NCBI GenBank assembly: GCA_036803205.1
Contig: DAIRUS010000002.1
Location: 1 to 64,000, forward strand
DNA: 64,000 bases
Source of the DNA: DAIRUS01 sp036803205
GTDB taxonomy: Bacteria; Patescibacteriota; Minisyncoccia; Minisyncoccales; GBS-2
Reading direction: 5' to 3'
The notes below the pieces were generated by a model that had not been told where the DNA came from, did no database searches, and was given only the letters and a program-made list of their open reading frames with translations. The first letter of the stretch is position 1. Each line of letters opens with the position of its first letter. Made by a program: the position numbers and the translations under genes. Positions 24,276-33,374 of the stretch are shown piece by piece.

Positions 24276-26165
24276 ATGGCCAAGAGTTTAGGTATTGATT
24301 TAGGTACATCTATATCAAAGATGGCCACTATTTTACATGGTGAGCCAAAATGTTTAGAATCCAGAGAAGGTTCGATTTTGATACCTTCAGTGGTAGCCAT
24401 TACCAAAAGCGGAGAAAAAATCACTGGAGATTTAGCCAAAAGACAGGCAATTACCAATCCCAGAAACACTATTTTTGCCGTCAAGAGGTTTATTGGTCGG
24501 AGGTTTTCCGATCCGGAAGTTCAAAAAGAGCTGAAAAGGTTGCCTTATGAGACAAGGAAAAGAGAAGATGGCGGAGTGGAGATAAAAATGGGAGATAAAT
24601 GGTATACCCCAATTGAAATTTCGGCCATGATTTTACAAAAAATAAAATTGGATGCCGAAGAGAAATTGGGAGAAAAGGTTGATTCAGCGGTCATTACTTG
24701 CCCGGCAAATTTTGACGATTCTCAGAGAAAAGCAACCAAAGCGGCTGGTGAAATAGCTGGCTTTAAAGTTTATCGGGTTATCAATGAGCCGACGGCTGCG
24801 GCTTTAGCTTATGGTTTTGGTAAAAAAAAGACAGAAAAAGTTGTTGTCTATGATTTTGGTGGTGGCACTTTTGATGTAACAATTTTAAACGTTGCTCCTG
24901 ACACAGTTGAGGTTTTGGCCACTGGTGGAGAGCCTCATTTGGGAGGTGAGGATTTTGACCAAAGGATTATGAATTGGATTATTGAACAATTTAAAAAAGA
25001 GCAGGGAATTGACTTATCAAAAGACCCATTGGCTCTCCAAAGAGTGAAAGATGCCGCCGAAAGGGCAAAAATAGAATTATCCAGCGCTTTAGAAACCGAG
25101 ATTAATCTTCCCTTCATTTCGGCTGATTCTGCCGGACCAAAACATTTATATTACAAAATTAATCGCGCTCAATTTGAAAATTTGACCAAAGACTTAATTG
25201 AAAGATCAATTACTCGGGTAAAGAAAACATTAGAAGAGGCAAAATTGACCAAAAATGAAATTGATGAAGTTGTTTTGGTCGGTGGTACAACCTTAATTCC
25301 AGCAGTCAGAGAGGCGGTGAGAGGGTTTTTTGGTAAAGAACCAAACAAAACAATTAATCCCGAAGAGGTGGTGGCAATGGGGGCGGCTATTGAAGCTGAA
25401 ATATTGAGAGCAAGAGAAGAAGGAAGAACGCCGGAGGGTGAAATTAAATCGGTTTTACTTTTAGATGTTTTACCTCTTTCTTTAGGTATTGAAACTCTTG
25501 GAGGAGTAAACACGATAATGATTTCCAAAAATACAACCATTCCAACTGCCAAAACTCAAATTTTCTCAACCGCTGCTGATAATCAAACTTCAGTAGAAAT
25601 TAATGTTTTACAAGGAGAAAGGCCAATGGCAGTCGATAACCGCTCGTTAGGTAGATTTATTTTAAATGGTATTCCACCAGCTCCCCGAGGTATCCCTCAA
25701 ATTGAAGTTACTTTTGATATTGATGCTAATGGTATTTTGACAGTGACTGCCAAAGATAAAGCCACGAGTAAAACTCAATCAATTAGAATTGAGGGTTCTA
25801 TCGGTTTATCAAAAGAGGAGATAGAAAGAATGAAAAAAGAAGCCGAATTACATGCGGAAGAAGATAAAAAGAAAAGAGAATTAATTGAAGCCCGAAATTT
25901 AGCTGATAATTTAATTTATACTACCGAAAAAACCTTAAGGGAGGCGGGAGATAAAATTTCGGCCGAGACTAAAAAAGAAATAGAAGAAAAAGTGAATGAG
26001 TTGAAGAAAATTAAAGATAGTGATAATATAGAGGAGATAAAAAATAAAACCCAAGAATTGTCTTTGGCTATTCAAAAAGTGGGCGCAGAAATGTATCGAG
26101 CTACTACTGAGAAAAAAGAAGAAAAAGGACCAGAAACTCAACAAGGAGAATATAAGGAGAAATAA
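24276..26165 (+). CDS. dnaK: Chaperone DnaK (Hsp70)
   Basis: 629 residues, full length. The ATPase domain shows GIDLGT at 6-11, AKRQAITNPRNTIFAVKRFIG, INEPTAAALAYG, VYDFGGGTFDVTIL and VVLVGGTTLIPAVR. The linker DVLPLSLGIET and the beta substrate domain follow (TTIPTAKTQIFSTAADNQ, RFILNGIPPAPRGIPQIEV), then the lid. One oddity: phosphate-loop 1 reads GTSISK instead of the near-universal GTTNS. The catalytic Lys in AKRQA is kept. It works with the DnaJ and GrpE encoded next to it and starts after a long inverted-repeat leader. Confidence 0.96.
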   Translation: MAKSLGIDLGTSISKMATILHGEPKCLESREGSILIPSVVAITKSGEKITGDLAKRQAITNPRNTIFAVKRFIGRRFSDPEVQKELKRLPYETRKREDGGVEIKMGDKWYTPIEISAMILQKIKLDAEEKLGEKVDSAVITCPANFDDSQRKATKAAGEIAGFKVYRVINEPTAAALAYGFGKKKTEKVVVYDFGGGTFDVTILNVAPDTVEVLATGGEPHLGGEDFDQRIMNWIIEQFKKEQGIDLSKDPLALQRVKDAAERAKIELSSALETEINLPFISADSAGPKHLYYKINRAQFENLTKDLIERSITRVKKTLEEAKLTKNEIDEVVLVGGTTLIPAVREAVRGFFGKEPNKTINPEEVVAMGAAIEAEILRAREEGRTPEGEIKSVLLLDVLPLSLGIETLGGVNTIMISKNTTIPTAKTQIFSTAADNQTSVEINVLQGERPMAVDNRSLGRFILNGIPPAPRGIPQIEVTFDIDANGILTVTAKDKATSKTQSIRIEGSIGLSKEEIERMKKEAELHAEEDKKKRELIEARNLADNLIYTTEKTLREAGDKISAETKKEIEEKVNELKKIKDSDNIEEIKNKTQELSLAIQKVGAEMYRATTEKKEEKGPETQQGEYKEK

Positions 26166-26174
26166 TTCAAAACT

Positions 26175-27266
26175 ATGAAGGATTATTATCAAATTTTAGG
26201 AGTACCAAAAAATGCCTCTTCGGAAGAGATTAAAAAGGCTTATTATAAGCTAGCTCACAAATATCACCCCGACAAGGGAGGGGATGAAAAGCGCTTTAAA
26301 GAGATAAATGAGGCTTATCAGGTTCTTTCCGATAAAGAAAAAAGAGCCCAGTATGACCGGTTTGGCCGTGTTTTTGAGGGAGCAGCGGGTTTTGAACCGG
26401 GCTTTGATTTTCAATGGTTTTGGGGAAGACCGGATGTTGATTTTGGAGATGTTTTTAGTACTGATTTTGAAGATTTAGGTGAAATGATTGATGAAATATT
26501 TGGTTTTGGGACGCCACGGAGAAAAAAGGATTGGAAACGTGGAAAAGATATTGAAATTGATTTAGAAATTTCTTTAGAAGATACCCTAAGAGGAGTAGAA
26601 AAAGAATTAATTCTATACAAATATATTAGCTGCTCTCGTTGTCAAGGCAGGGGAGCTGAACCAGGTTCAAAAATCATTGAATGTTTTTCTTGCCGAGGAA
26701 CAGGTCAAGTTCAACAGATTAAAAAGACGTTTTTTGGCTCATTTACTCGTTTTGCCGTTTGTCCGGAATGTAGGGGTGAGGGTTATCGACCGGAGAAACC
26801 CTGCAATGTTTGTCAGGGAGAAGGAAGAATAAAAGGCGAAGAGAATATTAAAATTTTTATCCCAGCGGGCGTAGACAAAAATCAAATTATAAAAGTTGAA
26901 GGTCGAGGTGATGCTGGTAGAAAAGGCGGTAAAGATGGAGACTTATATGTTAGGTTGTTGGTTAAAAAACATCCTCTTTTTGAAAGAAAAGGAGACGATT
27001 TATATATTTCGATGCCAATCTCTCTTTCTCAGGCTGCCTTGGGAGGAGAGATTGAAGTGCCAACTTTGGAAGGAAAGAAAATTTTATTAAATCTGCCAGC
27101 CGGCATTGAATCAGGAAAGATATTGAGAATTTCTGGAAAAGGAATCCCTCATTTTTCAGGTTATGGGAGAGGAAATTTGTATGTTGAGTTGATAATTAAA
27201 ACACCAAAGAAATTAACCAAAAAACAAAAAGAATTATTGGAAAAATTAAAAGAAGAAGGGATTTAG
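26175..27266 (+). CDS. dnaJ: Chaperone DnaJ (Hsp40)
   Basis: 363 residues. The J domain (residues 1-65) contains HPD (KYHPDKGG). A G/F-rich linker follows (about 70-105), then four zinc repeats CSRCQGRG, CFSCRGTG, CPECRGEG and CNVCQGEG, and the two C-terminal beta domains (IPAGVDKNQIIKVEGRGDAG, ISGKGIPHFSGYGRGNLYVE). The start is 9 nt after the dnaK stop and AAGGAGAA precedes it, so dnaK-dnaJ is an operon. A tRNA-Lys gene begins 20 nt after its stop in the same direction. Confidence 0.96.
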   Translation: MKDYYQILGVPKNASSEEIKKAYYKLAHKYHPDKGGDEKRFKEINEAYQVLSDKEKRAQYDRFGRVFEGAAGFEPGFDFQWFWGRPDVDFGDVFSTDFEDLGEMIDEIFGFGTPRRKKDWKRGKDIEIDLEISLEDTLRGVEKELILYKYISCSRCQGRGAEPGSKIIECFSCRGTGQVQQIKKTFFGSFTRFAVCPECRGEGYRPEKPCNVCQGEGRIKGEENIKIFIPAGVDKNQIIKVEGRGDAGRKGGKDGDLYVRLLVKKHPLFERKGDDLYISMPISLSQAALGGEIEVPTLEGKKILLNLPAGIESGKILRISGKGIPHFSGYGRGNLYVELIIKTPKKLTKKQKELLEKLKEEGI

Positions 27267-27286
27267 TTATCAATCACAATTGGAAG

Positions 27287-27359
<73 letters not shown>

Positions 27360-27362
27360 CGG

Positions 27363-28637
27363 ATGATGAAAAAATTTTATCTTGAAACTTTTGGTTGCAA
27401 ATTTAATCAGGCCGATTCAGGATTGATAAGAAATGTTTTAAAGAAAGATTATCAAGAGGTCTCAGAAAAAGAGGCCGATTTTTTTATTTTGAATACTTGC
27501 GGAGTAGTTGGAAAGACAGAGAGAAAAATAATAAAAAGAGCCTTGGAGTTTAAGAAGAAAAAAAAGAAAATAATTTTTGCTGGTTGTTTACCTTTAATCT
27601 CGTCAAAAGTTTGTAAAAAAATTGCTGATGGAATAGTAGGTCCGTCTAATATTTTAGACTTGCCAAAAGTAATAAAAAAAGTTTTAGCAGGAAAAAAATC
27701 ATTTTCTCTAAAACAAAAACTAATTGACAAAGCAAGATTAAAATGTTTTTTAATTCCAAAAGAAACTTCTACTGCCATCATTCCCATTTCCGAAGGTTGT
27801 CTTTCAAATTGTTCTTATTGTGCGACTAAATTGGCAAAAGGAAGATTAAGAAGTTTTGAGCAAAAAGAAATTTTAGAAAATATAAAATTGGCTTTAAAAT
27901 TGGAAGTCAACGAAATTCAATTAACTTCTCAAGATTTGGCAATCTACGGTCGAGACAAGGGAAAATGGGCTTTGCCAGAATTATTAAAAGAAATTTCAAA
28001 AATTGAAGGAAATTTTATGGTTCGCCTGGGGATGATAAATCCTTGGGGGGCAAAAAAAGTTTTTAAAAAATTGCTTTCAATAATGGAAAACGAAAAATTT
28101 TATAAATTTTTACATCTTCCTTTACAATCTGGTTCTGATGAAGTTTTAAAAACAATGAACCGAAATTATAGGGCAAAGGTTTTTTTAGAATTAGTTAAAA
28201 AATTTAAAGGAAAATTTAAAAACTCTCTTTTGGCAACAGACATCATTGTCGGTTTTCCGACCGAAGATGAAAAAGCCTTCCAAAAAACAGTTGAAATTAT
28301 TAAAAAGACAAAACCTGATATTTTGCATTTATTTAGATATTCCAAAAGAGAAAAAACTAAAGCAGCTCAATTGAAAGATTTGCCAGACAAAATAAAAAAA
28401 GAAAGATCACGGCTTTTGACAAAGATTTGGCAAAAATTAAATCTCAAAAAAAACCAAAAGTTTTTAAATAAAAAATTTAATGCTCTCATTACTGAAAAAA
28501 GAGGAAGTAGTTTTTTAGCTAGGTTGAGTTCTTACAAAGCAGTGATATTAAAAGAAGGAAGAGTGGGCGAATTTGTAAAAGTGAAAATTGTTGGGGCAAA
28601 ACCAAATTATCTGATTGGAAAAATATGCAGAGAATAA
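27363..28637 (+). CDS. tRNA methylthiotransferase, MtaB/CDKAL1-like radical SAM
   Basis: 424 residues. The N-terminal UPF0004 domain holds three cluster cysteines (ETFGCKFNQ, LNTCGVVG, FAGCLP). The radical SAM domain has SEGCLSNCSYCATKLAKGRL, a form closer to archaeal and eukaryotic e-MtaB/CDKAL1 than to bacterial MiaB (which has GC-x3-C-x2-C with IPxxRG). A conserved FLHLPLQSGSDEVLKTMNR follows, then a TRAM-like C-terminus. The predicted reaction is 2-methylthiolation of t6A37 in tRNAs decoding ANN codons, of which tRNA-Lys(UUU) is the best-known substrate, and that tRNA gene ends 3 nt before the ATG. Start 27363 or 27366 (MM). Confidence 0.88.
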   Translation: MMKKFYLETFGCKFNQADSGLIRNVLKKDYQEVSEKEADFFILNTCGVVGKTERKIIKRALEFKKKKKKIIFAGCLPLISSKVCKKIADGIVGPSNILDLPKVIKKVLAGKKSFSLKQKLIDKARLKCFLIPKETSTAIIPISEGCLSNCSYCATKLAKGRLRSFEQKEILENIKLALKLEVNEIQLTSQDLAIYGRDKGKWALPELLKEISKIEGNFMVRLGMINPWGAKKVFKKLLSIMENEKFYKFLHLPLQSGSDEVLKTMNRNYRAKVFLELVKKFKGKFKNSLLATDIIVGFPTEDEKAFQKTVEIIKKTKPDILHLFRYSKREKTKAAQLKDLPDKIKKERSRLLTKIWQKLNLKKNQKFLNKKFNALITEKRGSSFLARLSSYKAVILKEGRVGEFVKVKIVGAKPNYLIGKICRE

Positions 28638-28723
28638 TTTTATAATAAAATACCCTCTTTTTTATTGCTAAGATAAAATTTTATAAGTTGCAAAAGGCCT
28701 AAAATTTGTTAATATATTTTAGT

Positions 28724-29983
28724 ATGGGATTTAAAAAGGTTTTAGTTATATTTTTGTTGGTGGCTGTTATTTTTTTTAGTTTTGGATTTGGTTTTTGGTT
28801 TGGAAAAATTTCAATTCTACCCAGTTCTAATTTTGAAAAAAAATTATCAGAAAGAGTTTTACCAATTTTAGAATCAATTTTTGAAAAAGAAAAATTAACC
28901 TGTCCGGCTTGTCCGCCAGAAGAAATTGATTTTTCTCTTTTTTGGGAGGCCTACCATATACTCAAAGAAAAATTTGTTAATAAAGAAAAACTAAGTAACC
29001 AAAAAATAATCTACGGAGCGATATCAGGGATGCTAAAATTTTTAGAAGATCCCTATACAGTTTTTTTAAGCCCTGAAGAGACCAAAAAATTTGAAGAAGA
29101 TATTAGCGGAGTTTTTGAGGGAGTTGGGATGGAGATTGGAATTAAAAAAGGACAACTTCAAGTGGTCGCCCCCCTAGAAGGGACTCCGGCTCAAAAGGCT
29201 GGCTTGAGAGCTGGCGATAAGATTATAAAAATAAATGAGACCTCAACTATGGATTTAACTATTGATGAGGCGGTTAATTTAATTCGAGGACCAAAAGGAA
29301 CAGAAGTTACCTTAACAATCTTAAGAGAAGGTTGGGAGGCTCCTAAAGAATTTAAAATTATTAGAGATATCATTTTGGTTCCTTCTTTAACATCGAAAAT
29401 AATAGATAATGACATTGTTTATCTTAAAATTTTTCATTTTTCAGCTAAAACCAGTTCCGACTTTGCCAAAGAGGCAGTTAAAATTTTAAAAAGTCCCAAA
29501 CAGAAAATTATTTTAGATTTAAGAAATAACCCTGGAGGTTTATTGATTGTTGTTCAAGATGTTGCCGGTTGGTTTTTAAAAAAAGGAGAGCTAGTAACGA
29601 TTGAAGATTTTGGCCCGGGAAAAGAAAAAAAAGAATATAGGGCAAATGGGCCGGGAACATTTTCCAACTATCCATTGGTTATTTTATTGAATCAAGGATC
29701 AGCTTCGGGCGCAGAAATTTTGGCTGGAGCTTTGAGGGATAATCGTGGTATAAAAATAATTGGAGAACCTTCTTTTGGAAAAGGATCGGTCCAAGAACAG
29801 GTAGAATTAAGCGATGATTCATCTTTAAAAATAACAGTGGCTAAATGGTTAACTCCAAAAGGAGAAACAATTACTGATAAAGGTTTAGAGCCGGATTTTA
29901 TTGTAAAAATGACTGAAAAAGATGATGAAGAAGAAAAAGACCCGCAGTTAGAAAAGGCTCTTGAAGTAATAAAAAATTTATGA
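28724..29983 (+). CDS. Carboxyl-terminal processing protease (S41, CtpA/Prc-like)
   Basis: 419 residues from ATG 28724, 6 nt after a TATATT -10. A TTG at 28706 could add six. An N-terminal signal anchor (residues 4-24) precedes a CPACPP segment; a PDZ domain follows (GVGMEIGIKKGQLQVVAPLE, TPAQKAGLRAGDKIIKIN), then the S41 peptidase core with ILDLRNNPGG, NQGSASGAEILAGAL (nucleophile Ser) and GKGSVQE (catalytic Lys). It is an envelope serine protease that trims C-termini of exported proteins. The pair CPAC is unusual next to the anchor and might form a disulfide or bind metal. Confidence 0.93.
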   Translation: MGFKKVLVIFLLVAVIFFSFGFGFWFGKISILPSSNFEKKLSERVLPILESIFEKEKLTCPACPPEEIDFSLFWEAYHILKEKFVNKEKLSNQKIIYGAISGMLKFLEDPYTVFLSPEETKKFEEDISGVFEGVGMEIGIKKGQLQVVAPLEGTPAQKAGLRAGDKIIKINETSTMDLTIDEAVNLIRGPKGTEVTLTILREGWEAPKEFKIIRDIILVPSLTSKIIDNDIVYLKIFHFSAKTSSDFAKEAVKILKSPKQKIILDLRNNPGGLLIVVQDVAGWFLKKGELVTIEDFGPGKEKKEYRANGPGTFSNYPLVILLNQGSASGAEILAGALRDNRGIKIIGEPSFGKGSVQEQVELSDDSSLKITVAKWLTPKGETITDKGLEPDFIVKMTEKDDEEEKDPQLEKALEVIKNL

Positions 29984-30014
29984 GAAAATATAATAACCTA
30001 ATGTCTGACTATCT

Positions 30015-30461
30015 ATGCAGGTAATTCTTCTCCAAGATATAGAAAAGCTGGGGAAAAAATATGAGATTATAAAGGTGACTAACGGCTATGCCAGGAATTT
30101 TTTAATTCCGAAAGGATTAGCAAAGCCTGCCAACAAAGAAAATTTAAAATGGTTGGAGAATGAAAAGAAAAGAATAGCGAAAAAGGCCGAAGAAGAACTG
30201 ATAAAAACTCAGGAGGTAGCTTCAGCTATTGATGGACAGGAAATTACAATTGCGGTCAAAATAGGAAAAGAAGGTCAACTGTTTGAAAAGATTACTGCCC
30301 AGAAAATTTTCGAGAAATTAAAAGAATTGGGCTTTCAAATCAAGAAAAATCAGATTGTATTGTCAGAACCAATTAAGGTTTTAGGTGAGTTCCCGGTCAA
30401 AATCAAGTTTGAACACAATTTAGAAGCTGAAATAAAGATAATTGTTGTTGAAGAGAGATAA
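30015..30461 (+). CDS. rplI: Ribosomal protein bL9
   Basis: 148 residues. The N-terminal rRNA-binding domain has the family pattern MQVILLQDIEKLGKKYEIIK and GYARNFLIPKGLAKPA (residues 27-42). A long connecting helix (about 42-75) joins a C-terminal domain ending in HNLEAEIKIIVVEE. It is full length. CPR genomes often lack bL9, so its presence is informative about lineage (known trend, not tested here). It is followed 6 nt later by pyrG. Confidence 0.94.
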   Translation: MQVILLQDIEKLGKKYEIIKVTNGYARNFLIPKGLAKPANKENLKWLENEKKRIAKKAEEELIKTQEVASAIDGQEITIAVKIGKEGQLFEKITAQKIFEKLKELGFQIKKNQIVLSEPIKVLGEFPVKIKFEHNLEAEIKIIVVEER

Positions 30462-30467
30462 AAAGAA

Positions 30468-32129
30468 ATGAGGATGCCAAAATATATTTTTGTAGCTGGT
30501 GGTGTAATGTCGGGTATTGGCAAAGGGATTGCTACTGCTTCTGTCGGGAAAATTTTACAAAGCAAAGGTTTTAAGGTGACCGCTATTAAAATTGATCCTT
30601 ATATTAATGTTGATGCCGGAACGATGAATCCCCTTGAACACGGGGAAATTTTTGTTACCGATGACGGAACAGAATGCGACCAAGATGTTGGACATTATGA
30701 AAGGTTTTTAAATGAAAATTTAACCACCGAAAATTATATTACCACCGGTAGGGTTTATCAATCAGTCATTTCGCGGGAGAGAAATTTAGAATATGGAGGA
30801 AAGTGCGTTGAGGTGGTTCCTGATATACCCAATGAAGTCATTTTTAGAATTAAAAAAGCAACTAAATTAACTGGAGCTGATTTTGTTTTAATTGAAATTG
30901 GCGGAACGGTCGGGGAATACCAAAATCTTTTATTTTTAGAAGCAGCCAGAATGTTGAGACTTCAAAACCCACAGAAGGTGATTTTTATTTTAGTTAGCTA
31001 TTTACCAATTCCAAGAATGATTGGCGAAATGAAAACAAAACCAACTCAGACAGCAGTGAGATTGGTTAATGAAGCCGGAATTCAGCCCGACATTATTTTG
31101 GCTAGAGGTGAAGTGCCTCTTGATGAACCGAGAAAAAGAAAAATATCAATGTTTTGTAATATTAGACCGAAAGATGTTATCTCTGCACCAGATGCCGAAA
31201 TCATTTATGAAATTCCTTTAAATTTTGAAAAAGAAAATCTGGGAAATAAAATTTTGAGGAAATTTAATTTGCCGCCCAGGAAAAGCAAGTTGGAAGATTG
31301 GAAAAATTTAATTAAAAACATAAAAAAGGCAGAAAAAATTGTTAGAATTGGCATAGTCGGCAAGTATTTCGAAATCGGGAAATTTACTTTGATGGATTCT
31401 TACATTTCGGTTATTGAAGCAGTAAAACATGCCACCTGGTTTTTTCAAAGAAAACCAAAAATTGATTGGTTATCGGCTGAAAAATATGAAAAAAATCCCA
31501 AATTGTTAAAAGAATTAGAAAATTACGATGGCATAATTGTGCCAGGAGGTTTTGGAAAAAGAGGTATTGAAGGAAAAATAAAAGCCATTGAGTTTTGTCG
31601 GAAGAAAAAAATCCCATTTTTGGGGTTATGTTTGGGAATGCAATTGGCAGTAATAGAATTTGCCAGAAATGTCTGTGGTTTAAAAAGGGCGAATTCTAAG
31701 GAATTTCAGCCAAATACGCCTCAGCCGGTAATTGATGTGATGCCCGAACAAAAAGCACTTTTGAAAGAGAAAAGATATGGAGGAACAATGAGATTGGGGG
31801 TTTATCTTTGCGAAGTTAAGCCAAAAACCCGCAGTTTTAAGGCTTATTTGCCTTTTAGAGCGGTTTCTGAGATCAAAAAGCCTATTTTAACCTTTGAGAG
31901 GCATCGCCATCGCTACGAGCTAAATAATGCTTTTAGAAAGGTTTTAGAAGCCAAGGGGATGGTGATGGCCGGTCTTAATCCCGAAAAAGACTTGGTTGAG
32001 ATTATTGAATTAAAAAACCATCCATTTTTTGTGGGAACCCAGTTTCATCCGGAATATAAATCTCGGCCACTAAATCCCCATCCTTTATTCAGAGAATTTA
32101 TCAAAGCCTCCATTAAAAAGGCAGTTTAA
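30468..32129 (+). CDS. pyrG: CTP synthase
   Basis: 553 residues from ATG 30468 (or 30474, MPKYIFV). The synthetase domain has GGVMSGIGKGI, DPYINVDAGTMNPLEHGE, VTDDGTECDQDVGHYERF and AIKID. The glutaminase domain has GIIVPGGFGKRG, GLCLGMQ (catalytic Cys), and the C-terminal FVGTQFHPEYKSRP (His-Glu). The enzyme makes CTP from UTP, ATP and glutamine; CTP also feeds CDP-lipid synthesis, relevant to the phosphatidyltransferase at 60496. It is a complete standard enzyme. Confidence 0.97.
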   Translation: MRMPKYIFVAGGVMSGIGKGIATASVGKILQSKGFKVTAIKIDPYINVDAGTMNPLEHGEIFVTDDGTECDQDVGHYERFLNENLTTENYITTGRVYQSVISRERNLEYGGKCVEVVPDIPNEVIFRIKKATKLTGADFVLIEIGGTVGEYQNLLFLEAARMLRLQNPQKVIFILVSYLPIPRMIGEMKTKPTQTAVRLVNEAGIQPDIILARGEVPLDEPRKRKISMFCNIRPKDVISAPDAEIIYEIPLNFEKENLGNKILRKFNLPPRKSKLEDWKNLIKNIKKAEKIVRIGIVGKYFEIGKFTLMDSYISVIEAVKHATWFFQRKPKIDWLSAEKYEKNPKLLKELENYDGIIVPGGFGKRGIEGKIKAIEFCRKKKIPFLGLCLGMQLAVIEFARNVCGLKRANSKEFQPNTPQPVIDVMPEQKALLKEKRYGGTMRLGVYLCEVKPKTRSFKAYLPFRAVSEIKKPILTFERHRHRYELNNAFRKVLEAKGMVMAGLNPEKDLVEIIELKNHPFFVGTQFHPEYKSRPLNPHPLFREFIKASIKKAV

Positions 32130-32157
32130 ATTAATTTGTTAGAGGTTTACTTTTAAA

Positions 32158-32355
32158 ATGGTGAAAAAATTTTTACAGAAATATCAAGTTGAAATAATAT
32201 TATTTATTGGAGTAGTTTTAATTTCTTTGATTTCTTTTGCCCTCGGTTACATCGTAGCGAAAATGGAGGAAAAAGAACCGCTTCAATTTGAGGATTCCAA
32301 CGTCAATCTCAGAAACTTCCAACCAGTCCTAAATTCAAAATTGAAACCAATATAG
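32158..32355 (+). CDS. Small single-pass membrane protein (65 aa)
   Basis: A short basic N-terminus (MVKKFLQKYQ), one TM helix (EIILFIGVVLISLISFALGY, residues 12-31) and an acidic tail ending PVLNSKLKPI. The N-in orientation fits the positive-inside rule. No family is recognised; similar N-termini occur on CPR anchored competence/HHH proteins, so it may be a truncated form. It lies between pyrG and the flavoprotein on the same strand with short gaps. Confidence 0.55.
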   Translation: MVKKFLQKYQVEIILFIGVVLISLISFALGYIVAKMEEKEPLQFEDSNVNLRNFQPVLNSKLKPI

Positions 32356-32390
32356 TATTTTGGTCATTAAAACTTTTATAATTTTATAAT

Positions 32391-33347
32391 ATGAGCGTTG
32401 CCATTGTTGGAGCAGGAATTTGTGGACTATATCTGGCTTGGAAATTGGCTGAAAAGGGCCACAATGTGACGATTTTTGAAAAAAAAGAAAAAATTGGCAA
32501 AGAGGTTTGTTCCGGGTTGTTTAGTGAAAGAATTTTAGAATTTATTCCTCAAAGCCAAAAACTAATTCAAAATAAAATCGAATCGGTCCTAATTCATTTC
32601 CCAAGTCGCACCCTAAAGATTAAATTTAGTAGGAAGTTTTTACTAATGGATCATTTTGAACTTGATAATTTAGTCGCTAATTTGGCCGAAAAAGCAAGGG
32701 CAAAAATCATTTTGCAAAAGAATATAACCCAGCAAGACCTACCAGCATTAGAGAAAAATTTTGAAAAAATTATTGGTTGCGATGGTGCCGCATCAGAAAT
32801 TAGAAGATACTTAAACTTACCGAACCCCACATTTCACTTAGGTATTCACAACTATATAAGATTATATAGTTGTGCCGAATTTAAAAGGAATAATTGGGTA
32901 GAGACTTGGCCAACTAAAAACGGTTTTATTTGGAAAATTATTCGGGGAGAAAAAACTGAATATGGAATAATTGAGGACCCAAAAGAAGCAAAATTATTTT
33001 TTGAAGAATTTTTAAGAAAAAATAATCTACCTATAGAAAGAATAAATTCAGCCCTTATTCCTCAGGGATTAATTGTCCCTTCACATCCAAAAATCACTCT
33101 TTGTGGAGATGCGGCTGGTTTAACTAAACCCTGGAGTGGGGGAGGAGTGGTTTGGGGTTTGGTAGCGGCTGAATTTTTATTAAAAAATTTCCCAAATTTT
33201 TTAGAATATCAAAGAGAAGTAAAAAAATTTTTTTTCCCAAAAATTCTTTTTTCAAAATTTGTCAAGAGGTTAGTTTATTTTTTTGGTTTTAACTTTCCTC
33301 AGCTTTTGCCTAAAAATTATAAGATAGAGAGTGATTTTCTCGTTTGA
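32391..33347 (+). CDS. FAD-dependent oxidoreductase, geranylgeranyl-reductase family
   Basis: 318 residues. An N-terminal Rossmann FAD site (IVGAGICGLYLAWKLAEKG, then FEKK), an EVCSGLFSERI motif typical of GGR-type enzymes, a second FAD contact IIGCDGAASEIRRYL, and the C-terminal LCGDAAGLTKPWSGGGVVWG loop. The family reduces isoprenoid chains or hydroxylates small molecules; the substrate here is unknown. It is slightly shorter than typical GGR. Two TATAAT boxes lie directly before the ATG (32377-32382 and 32385-32390), so the mRNA is likely leaderless. It converges with the Xer gene. Confidence 0.83.
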   Translation: MSVAIVGAGICGLYLAWKLAEKGHNVTIFEKKEKIGKEVCSGLFSERILEFIPQSQKLIQNKIESVLIHFPSRTLKIKFSRKFLLMDHFELDNLVANLAEKARAKIILQKNITQQDLPALEKNFEKIIGCDGAASEIRRYLNLPNPTFHLGIHNYIRLYSCAEFKRNNWVETWPTKNGFIWKIIRGEKTEYGIIEDPKEAKLFFEEFLRKNNLPIERINSALIPQGLIVPSHPKITLCGDAAGLTKPWSGGGVVWGLVAAEFLLKNFPNFLEYQREVKKFFFPKILFSKFVKRLVYFFGFNFPQLLPKNYKIESDFLV

Positions 33348-33374
33348 AGATTTTCAAAATTTAATGTAATTTGG

